The translations under genes were made by a program, and so were the position numbers. Under the pieces are notes generated by a model. It did no database searches and was not told the DNA's origin. It saw only the letters and a list, made by a program, of their open reading frames with translations. Positions 1-5,583 of a DNA stretch of 8,017 bases are shown in pieces. How positions within the stretch are numbered: position 1 is the first letter of the stretch; each line of letters begins with the position of its first letter. This stretch comes from Eubacteriales Family XIII. Incertae Sedis bacterium (GTDB taxonomy: Bacteria; Bacillota; Clostridia; Peptostreptococcales; Anaerovoracaceae). Location: the NCBI GenBank assembly GCA_031272745.1, contig JAISTF010000166.1:1-8017 (forward strand), written 5' to 3'.

Positions 1-570
1 CATCTGGTCCTGAATGAACATATACGCGTTTGTGTTCCACGAGTAGGACAGCGGCATGATGAACGCAAACGCGACAAGGATCGCGACGATGCTCGAAAAC
101 AGTCCGAGCAGAAGCCCCACGAAACCGTCGATGAAGCCGAGGAACCCGCCGTGGAATTTCTTCGACAGGAGCAGGGTCGCCACGAACAGCACGATCTTGA
201 TGCCGAAGATGATGCCGACGAAGACGAGGATCGTATACGCGTGGTCCGTGATCTTGACGGCCATTTCTGCGGCGAGCGTGTTGCCCGCGCCCGAGGCGGC
301 CTGCGAGAGGCCGGAAGGCAGGTTGCCCGTCACGTCGTTCGTGTACAGGGCGACGAAATTGTCGCAGATCGTATGGATGCGCTCGGACAGCTTTTCGAAC
401 CAGTCCGTGTGCTCAAGCACCCAGACCTCGACGTCCTTGTGATAGAAAAACGCGATGACGACCGCGCCGACCCATCCGATGAGCCGCGTCAGCGAAATCA
501 GAAACCCGGCCCGAAAGCCGAAAACCGCGCACAGCGCGATGATGACAATGATCAAAATGTCGAAAAACAT
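1..570 (-). CDS. CvpA family membrane protein (partial, 3' end beyond window)
   Basis: This is the N-terminal 190 residues of a membrane protein that runs off the left edge. It begins MFFDILIIVIIALCAVFGFR, with a first hydrophobic helix at about residues 2-16. A second follows at about 24-38 (LTRLIGWVGAVVIAFFY). A polar, probably extracytoplasmic, stretch spans about 40-118. Two more helices lie at about 121-143 and 155-182, separated by the Gly-rich turn HGGFLGFIDGFVG. The short N-terminal helix followed by GFRAGF and the late GF-D-x-x-x-G turn are typical of the CvpA/colicin V production family (often about 160-230 aa). The family is poorly understood; in E. coli CvpA is linked to colicin V export, and envelope roles are suspected elsewhere. 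The start is set by GGAGGG at 576-581, 5 nt upstream of the ATG at 568-570. It is divergent from acpP. Family assignment is fairly secure; function is open. Confidence 0.8.
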   Translation of the reverse strand, partial: MFFDILIIVIIALCAVFGFRAGFLISLTRLIGWVGAVVIAFFYHKDVEVWVLEHTDWFEKLSERIHTICDNFVALYTNDVTGNLPSGLSQAASGAGNTLAAEMAVKITDHAYTILVFVGIIFGIKIVLFVATLLLSKKFHGGFLGFIDGFVGLLLGLFSSIVAILVAFAFIMPLSYSWNTNAYMFIQDQM

Positions 571-589
571 CGTTTCCCTCCTGGACTGT

Positions 590-598
590 AGTATAACA
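590..598 (-). promoter_or_regulatory. Extended -10 promoter for the CvpA-family gene
   Basis: On the minus strand, TGTTATACT (598 down to 590) is an extended -10 element: TG, one base, then TATACT. No good -35 hexamer lies 16-18 bp upstream, which is common for extended -10 promoters. Transcription would begin near 583, giving a leader of only about 13 nt that still contains the GGAGGG ribosome site. Confidence 0.5.
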
Positions 599-625
599 TA
601 CATACACGCGGCGCATTTTTTCCGT

Positions 626-654
626 TTGCATTCGCGTTTTCTTTCCTCTATAAT
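626..654 (+). promoter_or_regulatory. Promoter for acpP
   Basis: TTGCAT (626-631) and a perfect TATAAT (649-654) are separated by 17 bp, and transcription would start near 661. The only downstream gene is acpP at 698. It lies back to back with the minus-strand promoter of the CvpA gene in a 127-bp divergent spacer. Confidence 0.7.
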
Positions 655-697
655 GTGGCATGTGATTCAATAGGATTTGGAAATACGGAGGAGCATC

Positions 698-928
698 ATG
701 GTATTTGAAAAAGTAAAGAAAATCATCGCGGACAAGATCCAGGTCGAAGAGGACAAGATCTCGCCGGAGACGAGCCTGATGAAGGACCTCGAAGCGGATT
801 CGCTCGACGCGGTCGAAATCATCATGGGCATCGAGGAAGAGTTCGACATCGAGATTCCCGACGAGGCGGCCGAAGGCTTCCAGAACGTCGGCGACATCGT
901 CAGATTCGTCGAGTCGAAGATCGAATAA
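698..928 (+). CDS. acpP: Acyl carrier protein
   Basis: A 76-residue acidic protein, the usual ACP length. It carries growing acyl chains on a 4'-phosphopantetheine arm during type II fatty acid synthesis in the cytoplasm. The attachment site is Ser35 in the motif DLEADSLDAVEI, the near-invariant D-S-L of the family. The following EEEFDIEIPDE (about 46-56) is the recognition helix used by partner enzymes. The chosen ATG has GGAGGAG at 687-693 at ideal spacing; a longer TTG-initiated reading at 677 would swallow that ribosome site and is rejected. It has its own promoter and a terminator directly downstream, so it is probably monocistronic and highly expressed. No fab genes or rnc, which often flank acpP, are seen here. 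Confidence 0.96.
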   Translation: MVFEKVKKIIADKIQVEEDKISPETSLMKDLEADSLDAVEIIMGIEEEFDIEIPDEAAEGFQNVGDIVRFVESKIE

Positions 929-943
929 GGCAAACGATGCGAT

Positions 944-974
944 AAAAAACCGGCCGCGAGGCGGCCGGATTTTT
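944..974. terminator. Bidirectional rho-independent terminator between acpP and ferredoxin gene
   Basis: A perfect 8-bp GC stem, CCGGCCGC (950-957) and GCGGCCGG (961-968), has a 3-nt loop. It is flanked by six A's (944-949) on the left and ATTTTT (969-974) on the right. Read on plus it ends acpP; read on minus it ends the convergent ferredoxin gene, whose stop codon is about 20 bp away. Confidence 0.92.
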
Positions 975-994
975 ATTGCCGTGAAGGCCGGATG

Positions 995-1162
995 CTACGC
1001 TTCTTTCGGCGCGCCGACGGGGCAAGTGGATGCGCAGGCACCGCAGTCGATGCATTTGTCCGCGTCAATCTTGTAGATGTCCCCCTCACTGATCGCGTCC
1101 ACGGGACAGTCCGCCATGCAGGCGCCGCATGCGATGCAGGAGTCGTCGATTGTGTAGGCCAT
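995..1162 (-). CDS. 2[4Fe-4S] ferredoxin (clostridial type)
   Basis: A 55-residue protein holding two complete cluster motifs of the form CxxCxxCxxxCP. The first uses Cys9, 12, 15 and 19; the second uses Cys37, 40, 43 and 47. Each is followed by Pro-Val. It is a soluble low-potential electron carrier for anaerobic redox enzymes such as pyruvate:ferredoxin oxidoreductase or hydrogenase; the actual partner cannot be read here. Size and internal symmetry match clostridial ferredoxins. The start MAYTIDDSC is fixed by AAGGAGG at 1169-1175, 6 nt upstream of the ATG. An 11-residue N-terminal extension is open, but it would overlap this ribosome site. A near-consensus promoter lies upstream and the shared hairpin terminator downstream, so it is probably a strongly expressed single-gene unit. 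Confidence 0.95.
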   Translation of the reverse strand: MAYTIDDSCIACGACMADCPVDAISEGDIYKIDADKCIDCGACASTCPVGAPKEA

Positions 1163-1190
1163 TTGAAACCTCCTTCTGCTGTGATAGAAT
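1163..1190 (+). promoter_or_regulatory. Candidate extended -10 promoter for the 1245-5449 gene run
   Basis: TTGAAA (1163-1168), a 16-bp spacer and TAGAAT (1185-1190) preceded by TG at 1182-1183 form an extended -10 promoter. The same 13 bases TGTGATAGAATAA recur at 2962-2974 just before tadA. The leader to the ATG at 1245 would be about 48 nt. Confidence 0.45.
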
Positions 1191-1203
1191 AACACCAGAC
1201 GTT

Positions 1204-1232
1204 ATTATAGCAAAACAGGCGCAAGGTGTAAA
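1204..1232 (-). promoter_or_regulatory. Near-consensus promoter for the ferredoxin gene
   Basis: On the minus strand, TTTACA (1232-1227) and a perfect TATAAT (1209-1204) are separated by 17 bp, 11 of 12 consensus positions. The predicted start is near 1197, giving a leader of about 35 nt. It overlaps the region where the divergent gene at 1245 must initiate. Confidence 0.82.
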
Positions 1233-1244
1233 CACGAAAATCTT

Positions 1245-2066
1245 ATGAAAATCACAAGTTTGGTCGGCAAAAGCGGGACGGGGAAGAGCTTCCAGGCCAT
1301 CGGGCTGTGCACGGAGCGCGGCATCGACTACATCATCGACGACGGGCTGTTCATCGGGCACGGCACCGTGCTCGCGGGCAGGTCCGCGAAGCGGCAGGCG
1401 ACGAAGGTCGGCGCAATCAAGACGGCGCTGTTCACAGACGAGGAGCACCGGAGCGAGGTCGCGGCGAAGATCGCCGAGGAAGGGCCGGAAGCGCTCCTCA
1501 TCGTGGGCACGAGCGACCGCATGGTCGCGCAGATCGCGGAGCGGCTCGGGCTGCCGCCGCCGCAGGAGCGCATCGACATCGAGAGCATCACGACGGCGGA
1601 CGAGCGCCGCATCGCGGGCTACCGGCGGCACGAGCTCGGCCAGCACATCATCCCCGCGCCGACGCTCGAGGTGAAGCGCGCCTTCTCGGGGTACTTCCTG
1701 CATCCGATCCGCGTGCTTCGCGATATGCAGCGGGGTCGGGGCGCGGCGACGGAGCGGTCCGTCGTGCGGCCGACCTTCAGTTATTTCGGAAAATTTTCGA
1801 TCTCCGACAAGGCGATCCGCGACATCGTCGAGGTCTCCGCGCGGCCGATCCGCGCCGTGGAGTCGGTCGACTCCGTCTTCGTGAGCAAGCGGCCCGACGG
1901 CATCGTCCTCGACATGCAGCTCATCTGCCGCGCCGGCGACACGCTGCTCGGCGTCGCGCGCACCTTCCAAAACGCGGCCAAGCAAAACGTCGAGGACATG
2001 ACCTCGATGAACGTGCTCGCGGCAAACGTGCGCATCACGGACTTGGTGTGGGAGGACGCGGGATGA
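1245..2066 (+). CDS. P-loop NTPase / Asp23-Gls24 domain fusion protein
   Basis: A 273-residue cytosolic protein of two parts. The N-terminus carries a Walker A loop, GKSGTGKS at residues 8-15, right after the first strand. A hydrophobic strand, ALLIVGTSD (83-91), may be the Walker B region. From about residue 180 the chain matches the Asp23/Gls24 pattern: FGKFSISDKAIRDIV, then DGIVLDMQL, GVARTFQNAAKQNVEDMTSM and NVRITDLV. Asp23/Gls24 proteins are membrane-associated envelope-stress factors of Gram-positive bacteria; here the domain is tethered to a nucleotide-binding domain. The ribosome site is weak (AAGG at 1223-1226, 18 nt away), but the P-loop so close to the Met supports this start. Its stop overlaps the next gene's ATG (ATGA). 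What nucleotide hydrolysis does for the Asp23 part is unknown. Confidence 0.72.
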   Translation: MKITSLVGKSGTGKSFQAIGLCTERGIDYIIDDGLFIGHGTVLAGRSAKRQATKVGAIKTALFTDEEHRSEVAAKIAEEGPEALLIVGTSDRMVAQIAERLGLPPPQERIDIESITTADERRIAGYRRHELGQHIIPAPTLEVKRAFSGYFLHPIRVLRDMQRGRGAATERSVVRPTFSYFGKFSISDKAIRDIVEVSARPIRAVESVDSVFVSKRPDGIVLDMQLICRAGDTLLGVARTFQNAAKQNVEDMTSMNVLAANVRITDLVWEDAG

Positions 2067-2974
2067 CGCGCGAAGTGACGGAAGTGCGGTTTTGCGGCCT
2101 GCGCGATTTCGACGCGCGGCAGACGTTTGAATGCGGGCAGAGCTTCCGCTGGACGCGCGAGGCCAACGGCAGCTACACGGCCGTCGTGCAGGGCTGCTTC
2201 GCCAACGCATTTTACAACAATGAAGAGGACACGCTCACGGTCTGGAGCGACTACATGCCGAAGAGCGAGGCGCTGCGCGAGAAGTTCTGGCGGGACTATT
2301 TCGACATCGACCGCGACTACGCGCACATCAAGCGGACGCTCGCGGACGGCGACCCCGTCATGGAAGAGGCGATCTTCCACGCGGGCGGCATCCGCATCCT
2401 GCACCAGGAGCCGTGGGAGACGCTCGTCTCGTTCCTGATTTCCCAAAACAACAACATCCCGCGCATCCGCGGCTGCATCGAGGCGCTGTGCGAGGCGTTC
2501 GGGGATGAGGTCGGGACGTTTTCGGGCCGCAAGCTCTACGCGTTTCCGACGGTCGCGTCGCTCGCGCGGCGGCGCGAAGAGGAGATCGACGTCTGCAAGA
2601 TCGGCTACCGCGCGCGCTACCTCGCGGAGCTCTCGCGCCAGGTCAACATCGACGGCGGCGCGTTCCTCGCGACGGGCGAGACGGCGGACACGGACAAGAT
2701 CGCGGACTACCTGCTGACGCTCTCGGGCGTCGGGCCGAAGGTCGCGCACTGCGTGCTGCTGTTCGCGATGCGCAAATTCGAGCGCTTCCCGATCGACGTC
2801 TGGGTGCGGCGCGCGATGCACCAGCTGTACGGCCTCTACGAAGAGGACGAGGACGGGATGCACGCGTTCGCGCGGGAGCGCTTCGGCGACCTCGCGGGAT
2901 TCGCGCAGATGTATCTCTTCCATTATATGCGGGTGCGCGAGGCTTTTACAGCGCATGAGAATGTGATAGAATAA
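2063..2974 (+). CDS. ogg: 8-oxoguanine DNA glycosylase/AP lyase, OGG1 type
   Basis: A 303-residue base-excision repair enzyme that removes 8-oxoguanine paired with C and nicks the abasic site. The OGG N-terminal domain shows FECGQSFRW at 22-30, matching the GQSFRW of eukaryotic OGG1. The helix-hairpin-helix domain starts near 120, with ISQNNNIPRIRGCIEALCEAFG equivalent to the NNNIARI region of human OGG1. The hairpin LSGVGPKVAHC (220-230) holds the catalytic Lys226, and PIDVWVRR (243-250) holds the catalytic Asp245. Length is near the family norm. The start is set by GGGAGG at 2050-2055, 7 nt upstream. The ATG overlaps the preceding stop by four bases, so translation is probably coupled. No frameshift is seen. 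Confidence 0.93.
   Translation: MTREVTEVRFCGLRDFDARQTFECGQSFRWTREANGSYTAVVQGCFANAFYNNEEDTLTVWSDYMPKSEALREKFWRDYFDIDRDYAHIKRTLADGDPVMEEAIFHAGGIRILHQEPWETLVSFLISQNNNIPRIRGCIEALCEAFGDEVGTFSGRKLYAFPTVASLARRREEEIDVCKIGYRARYLAELSRQVNIDGGAFLATGETADTDKIADYLLTLSGVGPKVAHCVLLFAMRKFERFPIDVWVRRAMHQLYGLYEEDEDGMHAFARERFGDLAGFAQMYLFHYMRVREAFTAHENVIE
2945..2972 (+). promoter_or_regulatory. Candidate internal promoter for tadA at the end of ogg
   Basis: TTTACA (2945-2950), a 16-bp spacer and TAGAAT (2967-2972) preceded by TG (2964-2965) give 10 of 12 consensus bases plus an extended -10. It lies inside the last codons of ogg. The predicted RNA start, near 2979, falls within the first codons of the longest tadA reading frame, so it bears on which tadA start is used. 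Confidence 0.5.
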
Positions 2975-3472
2975 TTGGCTGTGTGCCCGTTTGATTTGCG
3001 CGAAAAAGAAGCATGGATGACGGCTGCCTTGGAAGAGGCCCGCGAAGCGGCGGCCCGCGGCGAGGTGCCGGTGGGCGCGGCGGTCGTGAAGGACGGCGCG
3101 GTCGTAGGCCGTGGCCGCAACCGCATCGAAGAGGACGGCGATGCGACGGCACACGCGGAGATGGTCGCGATACGGGATGCGGCGCGGGCGCTCGGGACGA
3201 AATGGCTCATCGGGTGCACGATGTTCGTGACGACGGAGCCGTGCGCGATGTGCGCGGGCGCGGCGGTGCTGGCAAGGCTCGACGCGATCGTCGCGGGCTG
3301 TGCGTCGGACAAGTCGGGCGCGTGCGGAACGGTGAAGGACATTTTGGAATCGGAGTCGCTCAACCATCGCGTGGCCTACGAGGCCGGCGTTTTGGAAGAG
3401 GAATGCGCGGCGCTGCTGTCGGGATTTTTTCGGGAACTGCGCGAGCGAAAGAGCAGGGAATGCGGAGGATGA
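2975..3472 (+). CDS. tadA: tRNA-specific adenosine deaminase
   Basis: Converts A34 to inosine in the tRNA-Arg(ACG) anticodon so one tRNA can read several CGN codons. Zinc-site motifs are complete: HAE at residues 60-62 (His60 ligand, Glu62 proton shuttle) and PCAMC at 89-93 (Cys90 and Cys93 ligands). GEVPVGA near the start and a C-terminal FFRELRERK tail also fit bacterial TadA; length up to 165 aa is normal. The start is uncertain. The longest frame begins with a TTG directly after the ogg stop. GTG 2981, TTG 2996 and ATG 3017 are in frame and none has a clear ribosome site. Alignment from memory with E. coli and B. subtilis TadA wants about 7-11 residues before W-M, so ATG 3017 is probably too short. 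If the internal promoter is used, a nearly leaderless GTG 2981 is possible. Confidence 0.93.
   Translation: MAVCPFDLREKEAWMTAALEEAREAAARGEVPVGAAVVKDGAVVGRGRNRIEEDGDATAHAEMVAIRDAARALGTKWLIGCTMFVTTEPCAMCAGAAVLARLDAIVAGCASDKSGACGTVKDILESESLNHRVAYEAGVLEEECAALLSGFFRELRERKSRECGG
3464..3469 (+). promoter_or_regulatory. Ribosome binding site that fixes a TTG start at 3477
   Basis: GGAGGA lies within the last codons of tadA and sits 7 nt before TTG 3477, which opens directly into a signal peptide (KNRFSRLLAMTGAAVL). The next Met, residue 11, would cut off the basic n-region of that signal, so TTG is the likely start. Confidence 0.8.
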
Positions 3473-3476
3473 GTTA

Positions 3477-4484
3477 TTGAAAAATCGGTTTTCAAGACTT
3501 TTGGCGATGACGGGCGCGGCGGTGCTCTGCGCGCTTTTGTGCGCGGGCGCGGCGTTTGCGTCGGCGGCGCCGGAAGTGACGAGCGCGGCGGTCGGCAGCG
3601 GGGGGTCGCTCAAGATCACGGAGATTTCGCCGAAAGAGGACAGGAACGGGGAGATCAAAAACGTGCCCATCGAAAACGTCGGCATCAAGCTGCATTTCGA
3701 CGGCAACGTGACGGACGCGAGCGTGTGGCCCGGGAACGCGAGCAGCTTTTCGTTGGCGGACAGCCAGGGGAACAAGGTGCCGCTGACCGTGGTGCCGGGC
3801 GACAAGGAAAACAACTACATCCTCGTCGTCGCGTCGCCGGAGGCGGCGAGCAAGGGCATGCCGGGGCAGCTCGCGCAGAAGACGGATTATACGCTGACGA
3901 TCGGGGCGGGGCTCTCGTCGCTGCAAGGCGGGACGCTCGGCGAGGACGAGAAAATCACGTTCACGACGATGGACATGACGGCGAACTCGCGCATCTCGAT
4001 GATCCTCATGGTCGTGATGATGGTGGGGCTGATCGTGTTCATGTTCCTGACGAACTGGCGCAAGATGAAGGCGGAGGCGGAAGCGGCGGCGCTGCTGAAG
4101 GCCAACCCGTACCGCATCGCGAAGGATCGCGGTATCTCGGTGGACGACGCGAAGGTGTTGATCGAGAAGGCGAAGGAGAAAAACCGCAAGCAGCTGGAAA
4201 AAGTCGGCGGCAAGATGCCGGCGGCGGAACCGGCCGAGAAGGACCGCGCGGTGCCGCAGCTCGGCGGGGGCAAGAAGGACAAGCCGAAGAAGAAGACGCA
4301 CAAGGTGACGGGGCCGGCGTCGGCCCTGGCGCGCGGGAGCGCGTATGCGGCGGCGCGCAAGAAGGCGGCGGAGAAGAAGGCGCGCGCGGAAGCCGCGAAG
4401 AAGGCGGCGCGGGCGCGGCAGCAGGGCGGCGGCTCGGGCGGCGGCGGGCGCAAGTCGTCGAAAGGCAAGGGGAAAAAGAAATAA
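3477..4484 (+). CDS. Membrane-anchored Ig-like protein with Lys/Ala-rich cytoplasmic tail
   Basis: A 335-residue protein of unknown function. Residues 1-28 form a signal peptide: basic KNRFSR, a hydrophobic core, then AFA before S29. An extracytoplasmic domain follows to about 170. Its pattern (IENVGIKLHFDGNV, FSLADSQGNKVPLTVV, LAQKTDYTLTIGAGLSSLQG, ITFTTMD) resembles the SbsA-type Ig-like domain (Big_5). One transmembrane helix spans about 174-192 (SMILMVVMMVGLIVFMFLT). The tail is cytoplasmic: NPYRIAKDRGISVDDAKVLIEKAKEKN, then about 70 residues dominated by Lys, Ala and Arg, ending in a Gly run and GKGKKK. This charge pattern supports Ig-domain-out, tail-in topology. The tail could bind nucleic acid or acidic lipid; nothing proves this. 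It lies four bases after tadA and two before ispE. Confidence 0.75.
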   Translation: MKNRFSRLLAMTGAAVLCALLCAGAAFASAAPEVTSAAVGSGGSLKITEISPKEDRNGEIKNVPIENVGIKLHFDGNVTDASVWPGNASSFSLADSQGNKVPLTVVPGDKENNYILVVASPEAASKGMPGQLAQKTDYTLTIGAGLSSLQGGTLGEDEKITFTTMDMTANSRISMILMVVMMVGLIVFMFLTNWRKMKAEAEAAALLKANPYRIAKDRGISVDDAKVLIEKAKEKNRKQLEKVGGKMPAAEPAEKDRAVPQLGGGKKDKPKKKTHKVTGPASALARGSAYAAARKKAAEKKARAEAAKKAARARQQGGGSGGGGRKSSKGKGKKK

Positions 4485-4486
4485 CC

Positions 4487-5449
4487 GTGCGCGCGCTTCG
4501 GGCACCGGCGAAAATCAACCTGACGCTGAAGGTGCTGGGCCGGCGCGCGGACGGCTACCACGAGATTTCGTCTGTTTTTCAGGCGATTTCTTTGTGTGAC
4601 GAAGTCCGTGTACGGTGGCTGCCCACGGCCAAAACGGCGGCAACTTCCACATCCGCGTCTGTAGGGGCGGCATCCTGCCGCCCGCCCGCCGACGGATTCT
4701 TCGTCGGCATCCGCTGCGACGACCCGTCCGTGCCCGTGGACGGCACCAACCTTGCCTCGCGCGCGGCGTACCTGTTGTACGAGAGCGTCACGTCCCACCT
4801 CGCGGGCACGGTCGAAATCGACCTCGTGAAACGCATCCCCGCCGCCGCCGGCCTCGCGGGTGGAAGCACCGACGCGGCGGCGACGCTGCTCGCGCTCGCG
4901 GACCTGTGGGGCGTACGCGCATCCGTGCCCGAGCTCGCGTCCCTCGCCGCCGGCCTCGGCGCCGACGTCCCCTTCTGCGTATACGCCTGCGCAGCGGCAA
5001 ACAGCGTGATGCTCGCCGAAGGCATCGGCGAGCGCCTGACGCCGCTGGCCGCGGGCGCGGACGGCGTGCCGGCGCCGGGCAGCCCCGTGCTGCTCGTCAA
5101 GCCCGACATCGCCGTGCCGACGGCGGAGATCTACGCCGCCTACGACGAACGCGCAGGTGCGGACGCGGGCGGCGACGCATTCGACAACGACCTGCAGCCC
5201 GTCACCGCCGCGCGCTACCCCGTCGTCGCCGACGTGCTCGCCACGATGCGGGACATCTGCGCGGATACGGGCGGCAGGATGCCGCCCCTACAGGGCGTGG
5301 CGGGCGCGACAAAGATTCAAATGAGCGGCAGCGGCCCGACGGTGTTCGCATTATTCGAAAATGGCGACGGCGATGCGGCGCAGTCGGCCTGTGAAAAAGC
5401 CCGCGCCGCCTTCCCCGCCATGCGCGTGCTCCTCACAGAGACGCTGTAG
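4487..5449 (+). CDS. ispE: 4-diphosphocytidyl-2-C-methyl-D-erythritol kinase
   Basis: Phosphorylates CDP-methylerythritol with ATP in the MEP route to isoprenoid precursors. It is a GHMP-fold kinase: PAKINLTLKVLGRRADGYHE at 7-26 includes Lys9. The ATP-binding Gly-rich loop is PAAAGLAGGSTDAAATL at 118-134, with the probable catalytic Asp129. The C-terminal MSGSGPTVFALF lies at 279-290. At 320 residues it is longer than the roughly 280-300 usual for the family. The excess maps to two places: residues about 47-73 and about 260-276. Each contains a copy of the 26-bp hairpin repeat listed separately, both read in frame. The GTG start is 2 nt after the preceding stop; AAGGGG at 4467-4472 is a distant ribosome site (14 nt), so coupling is likely. 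No frameshift or lost motif suggests inactivation. Confidence 0.94.
   Translation: MRALRAPAKINLTLKVLGRRADGYHEISSVFQAISLCDEVRVRWLPTAKTAATSTSASVGAASCRPPADGFFVGIRCDDPSVPVDGTNLASRAAYLLYESVTSHLAGTVEIDLVKRIPAAAGLAGGSTDAAATLLALADLWGVRASVPELASLAAGLGADVPFCVYACAAANSVMLAEGIGERLTPLAAGADGVPAPGSPVLLVKPDIAVPTAEIYAAYDERAGADAGGDAFDNDLQPVTAARYPVVADVLATMRDICADTGGRMPPLQGVAGATKIQMSGSGPTVFALFENGDGDAAQSACEKARAAFPAMRVLLTETL
4659..4684 (+). repeat. 26-bp hairpin repeat inside ispE, copy 1
   Basis: The bases 4659-4684 occur again, exactly and reverse-complemented, at 5268-5293. The core is itself a hairpin: GGGCGGCA (4665-4672), loop TCC, TGCCGCCC (4676-4683), preceded by CTGTAG. It reads in frame as residues 58-66 of IspE (SVGAASCRP). 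A 26-bp exact match will not arise by chance in 8 kb. The TGTAGGGGCGG...CCGCCC form resembles small dispersed repeats common in bacterial genomes; copies elsewhere cannot be checked here. Confidence 0.85.
4688..4708 (+). repeat. Second hairpin adjoining repeat copy 1
   Basis: GCCGACG (4688-4694) and CGTCGGC (4702-4708) form a 7-bp stem, extendable by a G-T and an A-T pair to leave loop TTC. It lies three bases after the 26-bp unit and encodes residues 68-74 (ADGFFVG). It is absent beside copy 2, so copy 1 may be a longer composite insertion and copy 2 a truncated one. Confidence 0.5.
5268..5293 (-). repeat. 26-bp hairpin repeat inside ispE, copy 2 (inverted)
   Basis: This is an exact reverse complement of copy 1 over 26 bases; the match ends at once on both sides. 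It is read in frame as residues 261-269 (TGGRMPPLQ), just before the conserved MSGSGPT strand. Other IspE proteins usually have a short Gly/Ala turn here. The two copies could also form a long-range stem about 580 nt apart in ispE mRNA. Confidence 0.85.
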
Positions 5450-5463
5450 CAACAAAAAATGAT

Positions 5464-5494
5464 TTGACAACTACGATTGGATTCATGGTATACT
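5464..5494 (+). promoter_or_regulatory. Promoter of the antisense small RNA
   Basis: A perfect TTGACA (5464-5469) is followed after 19 bp by TATACT (5489-5494), preceded by TG at 5486-5487 to give an extended -10. The spacer is long, but the TG element compensates. The predicted RNA start is near 5501. It begins 15 bp after the ispE stop and drives only about 85 nt before a terminator. Confidence 0.75.
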
Positions 5495-5500
5495 ATGGAC

Positions 5501-5583
5501 GCAAGGGGCTTCCGCTTTGGTGTGGCGGCTACTCCAATAGGTGTAAAGCCGTCTGATTACCAGTCAGGCGGCCTTCTTTTTTT
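5501..5583 (+). ncRNA. Putative antitoxin small RNA, antisense to the small toxin gene
   Basis: About 83 nt lie between a strong promoter and a strong terminator, with no ribosome site or plausible peptide. Internal structure is visible. CCGC (5512-5515) pairs with GCGG (5525-5528). TACTCC and GGTGTA flank an AATA loop at about 5530-5545. A strong terminator hairpin closes the RNA. GGCT (5527-5530) could instead pair with AGCC (5547-5550), competing with the terminator stem. The RNA runs opposite the minus-strand peptide gene and covers its last nine codons including the stop, plus the bases after it. This convergent 3' overlap is the layout of type I systems such as txpA/RatA and bsrG/SR4. 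I infer an antitoxin; a structured leader or attenuator is the main alternative. Confidence 0.65.
5548..5583 (+). terminator. Rho-independent terminator of the small RNA
   Basis: GCCGTCTGA (5548-5556) pairs with TCAGGCGGC (5564-5572) with one G-U pair and a 7-nt loop, followed by CTTC and seven T's (5577-5583). The loop contains the stop codon of the opposite-strand peptide. On the minus strand the same hairpin is followed only by a short TTTA, so it would be a weaker terminator for the toxin message. Confidence 0.85.

Noticed and set aside
56..591. Two plus-strand frames opposite the CvpA-family gene
   Set aside because: Low-complexity shadows; the minus-strand frame has a ribosome site, a promoter and a coherent membrane protein.
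677..697. TTG start extending acpP by seven residues
   Set aside because: It would include the GGAGGAG ribosome site as coding sequence; ACP proteins start at the chosen Met.
1781..3814. 677-codon open frame on the minus strand
   Set aside because: Antisense to three well-supported genes with complete motifs; its Arg/Ala-rich, low-complexity composition is typical of GC-rich shadow frames, and it matches no family.
3539..4486. Long upstream extension of the ispE frame
   Set aside because: It is the +1 shadow of the Ig-like membrane protein gene, rich in Arg/Gly from GC-rich codons. The conserved IspE N-terminus starts at GTG 4487.
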